From Leptolinea sp. (GTDB lineage Bacteria > Chloroflexota > Anaerolineae > Anaerolineales > Anaerolineaceae), in contig JALHEL010000075.1 of assembly GCA_022837205.1 (NCBI GenBank), forward strand, positions 1 to 7,726: a stretch of DNA of 7,726 nucleotides, read 5' to 3'. The position numbers were made by a program, and so were the translations under genes. Below the pieces are notes generated by a model, which searched no databases, was not told the origin of the DNA, and saw only the letters and a list, made by a program, of their open reading frames with translations. Below, one piece after another: positions 6,811-7,726 of the stretch (within the stretch, counting starts at the first letter, position 1; the number at the start of each line of letters is the position of its first letter).

Positions 6811-6860
6811 TATTTTTTCCGACTTTATTCAAAACCCTTCAAGAAATCTCCTAATTCACA

Positions 6861-7595
6861 TCAATTTTCCGATACCTGATGAATATAAAATTTGAACTTA
6901 TCGCTGCGATAATGGCAACGGAAAGTCTCCACCGGCTGCTCGATCCCATCCACTTTACCGTAGGTAGTACAGGTAAACAACAGAATCGGAATATCCGGCG
7001 TAATTCCCAACAACCGTGCCGTTTCCTCATCCGAAAGAACCGCTTCGATACTCCGATCGGCGCTTGTCAGTTCAATGTGATAATGATTTTGTAAAACTTC
7101 ATACAATGATGCCTCAGAAAAATCGAATTTTTCTATTCCGCGAACCAAACGATACGGCAGCCAAGTTTTGGTCAGGTTGATCGGTTCATCATCCGCAAAA
7201 TAAACCCTTTCAAGAAAATAGACCTTCTCACCTTCCGGAAGATGTAGAAGATGTTGGCGTTTTTTCTCGGCCATCTCGATACCGCTGGCGACAATTCGCC
7301 GGCTGGGCTTCATTCCCATCTTAATAATGTCCTGAGTACAGCTGGTCAGCGAGAGCAAATTTTGAGAATATCGACCGTTCTTGATATAGGTCCCTTTCCC
7401 TTGGATGGTATAAAGGTAGCCTTCGTTTACCAACTCATTGATTGCCCGGCGAACGGTAATCCGACTCACATCGAATTGTGACATCAATTCGCGCTCGCTG
7501 GGGATCGGTTCGTCTTGTTTAAATTCTTCCCGATCGATACGGTCGATCAGTTCTTTTTTGAGCAGATAGTATTTTGGAAGTTTATCGATATCCAT
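6861..7595 (-). CDS. GntR-family transcriptional regulator, HutC subfamily (wHTH + UTRA)
   Basis: This 244-residue protein has the usual HutC-type length. Residues 5-72 form the winged helix-turn-helix: PKYYLLKKELIDRI, then PSERELMSQFDVSRITVRRA at 32-51, then NELVNEGYLYTIQGKGTYI as wing. Residues about 80-236 form the UTRA effector domain, ending in the typical PVETFRCHYRSDKFKFYI. The protein binds DNA as a dimer, and a small molecule in the UTRA domain changes that binding. It is the first gene of the operon, preceded by a promoter with a GT-N4-AC palindrome at the start region, so autoregulation and control of the transport and catabolic genes are likely. GAAAGG lies 5 nt before the ATG. 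The effector is probably the transported compound or a breakdown product; that is inferred from position only. Confidence 0.95.
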   Translation of the reverse strand: MDIDKLPKYYLLKKELIDRIDREEFKQDEPIPSERELMSQFDVSRITVRRAINELVNEGYLYTIQGKGTYIKNGRYSQNLLSLTSCTQDIIKMGMKPSRRIVASGIEMAEKKRQHLLHLPEGEKVYFLERVYFADDEPINLTKTWLPYRLVRGIEKFDFSEASLYEVLQNHYHIELTSADRSIEAVLSDEETARLLGITPDIPILLFTCTTYGKVDGIEQPVETFRCHYRSDKFKFYIHQVSEN

Positions 7596-7618
7596 GAAAA
7601 CCTTTCACTCGTTATCTC

Positions 7619-7634
7619 ATTATGTTATTATGTT
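7619..7634. repeat. Perfect tandem 8-bp repeat (ATTATGTT x2) next to the operator
   Basis: Two copies of ATTATGTT lie head to tail in the leader of the regulator gene and directly abut the GTTATAAC palindrome. GTTAT occurs at 7611, 7624 and 7635, spaced 13 and 11 bp, close to one helical turn. The copies could act as extra half-sites for the GntR dimer or be a chance AT-rich duplication. Confidence 0.5.
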
Positions 7635-7644
7635 GTTATAACCA
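7633..7644. promoter_or_regulatory. Candidate GntR/HutC-type operator
   Basis: On the minus strand it reads TGGTTATAACAA, with perfect core GTTATAAC and one mismatch in the outer 12 bp. It keeps the GT-N4-AC spacing of operators bound by HutC-subfamily regulators such as NagR and DasR (TGGTCTAGACCA type). It lies about 10 nt past the -10 box, so binding would cover the transcription start and repress the operon. Confidence 0.55.
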
Positions 7645-7653
7645 GTTAAGATG

Positions 7654-7682
7654 ATTATATCGAATCCGAGAAAGCCTGTCAG
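7654..7682 (-). promoter_or_regulatory. Sigma-70-type promoter of the regulator-transporter operon
   Basis: On the minus strand CTGACA (7682-7677, five of six matches to TTGACA) is followed after exactly 17 nt by a perfect TATAAT (7659-7654). The predicted start is near 7647, giving a leader of about 50 nt before the regulator ATG. It is the only strong promoter seen in the non-coding parts of the window. Confidence 0.75.
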
Positions 7683-7696
7683 TGAAAAACATCACT
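7681..7696. promoter_or_regulatory. CRP-like inverted repeat overlapping the -35 box
   Basis: AGTGA and TCACT are separated by exactly 6 bp, which reproduces the GTGA-N6-TCAC core of the CRP site. Its centre at 7688.5 is about 41.5 bp before the predicted start, the class II activator position. The host may or may not have a regulator with this specificity, so the call rests on the match and the position. Confidence 0.45.
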
Positions 7697-7726
7697 AGTT
7701 TTTTATGACAATTTTTCAGATTCCTT

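Noticed and set aside
6800..6846. Possible second promoter using TATGAT as -10
   Set aside because: The best -35 candidates are weak matches or at the wrong spacing (TTGAAT at 14 nt, TTTTGA at 16 nt), so it is mentioned only as a possibility.
7637..7726. Open reading frames entering from the right edge on the minus strand
   Set aside because: Only 8 to 30 codons are visible, one crosses the promoter, and no family motif is seen; too little to call an upstream gene end.

Overview
The window reads as one co-directional minus-strand operon from an unidentified bacterium. Base composition is moderate. The Shine-Dalgarno sites (AAGGAGG, AGGAGG) and the sigma-70-type promoter are ordinary bacterial ones. 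The solute-binding protein has a plain Sec signal peptide with no lipobox. That fits a periplasmic protein of a diderm better than a membrane-anchored Gram-positive one, but the sequence alone does not fix the lineage.

Layout in transcription order (right to left). Bases 7596-7726 hold a good promoter (CTGACA, 17 bp, TATAAT), a CRP-like inverted repeat overlapping its -35 box, and a GntR/HutC-type operator just past the predicted start. Next is a GntR-family regulator with a UTRA domain (6861-7595). After a 113-bp gap come four genes of a BMP/PnrA-type nucleoside ABC importer: binding protein (5596-6747), tandem-domain ATPase (3918-5486) and two permeases (2812-3918, 1895-2812). They match the order and families of the Bacillus NupNOPQ system. 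The 109-bp gap after the binding-protein gene holds a long near-perfect hairpin and a possible 28-codon ORF. The operon ends with three enzymes: an isochorismatase-type cysteine hydrolase (1336-1902), a PfkB-family sugar/nucleoside kinase (374-1339), and the N-terminal third of a uridine/purine nucleoside phosphorylase that runs off the left edge (1-371).

From the ATPase to the phosphorylase the genes overlap or nearly touch (1, 1, 8 and 4 nt overlaps, then a 2-nt gap), so they are almost certainly one message. The simplest reading is uptake and breakdown of a nucleoside or nucleoside-like compound. The binding protein and ABC complex import it, the phosphorylase splits base from ribose-1-phosphate, the PfkB kinase phosphorylates the sugar or the nucleoside, and the hydrolase attacks an amide or ureido group, perhaps on the freed base. 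The GntR regulator would respond to the substrate or a product. The hydrolase and the changed nucleoside-binding loop of the phosphorylase suggest the substrate may not be plain uridine. No RNA genes, insertion sequences, CRISPR arrays or phage genes were seen.
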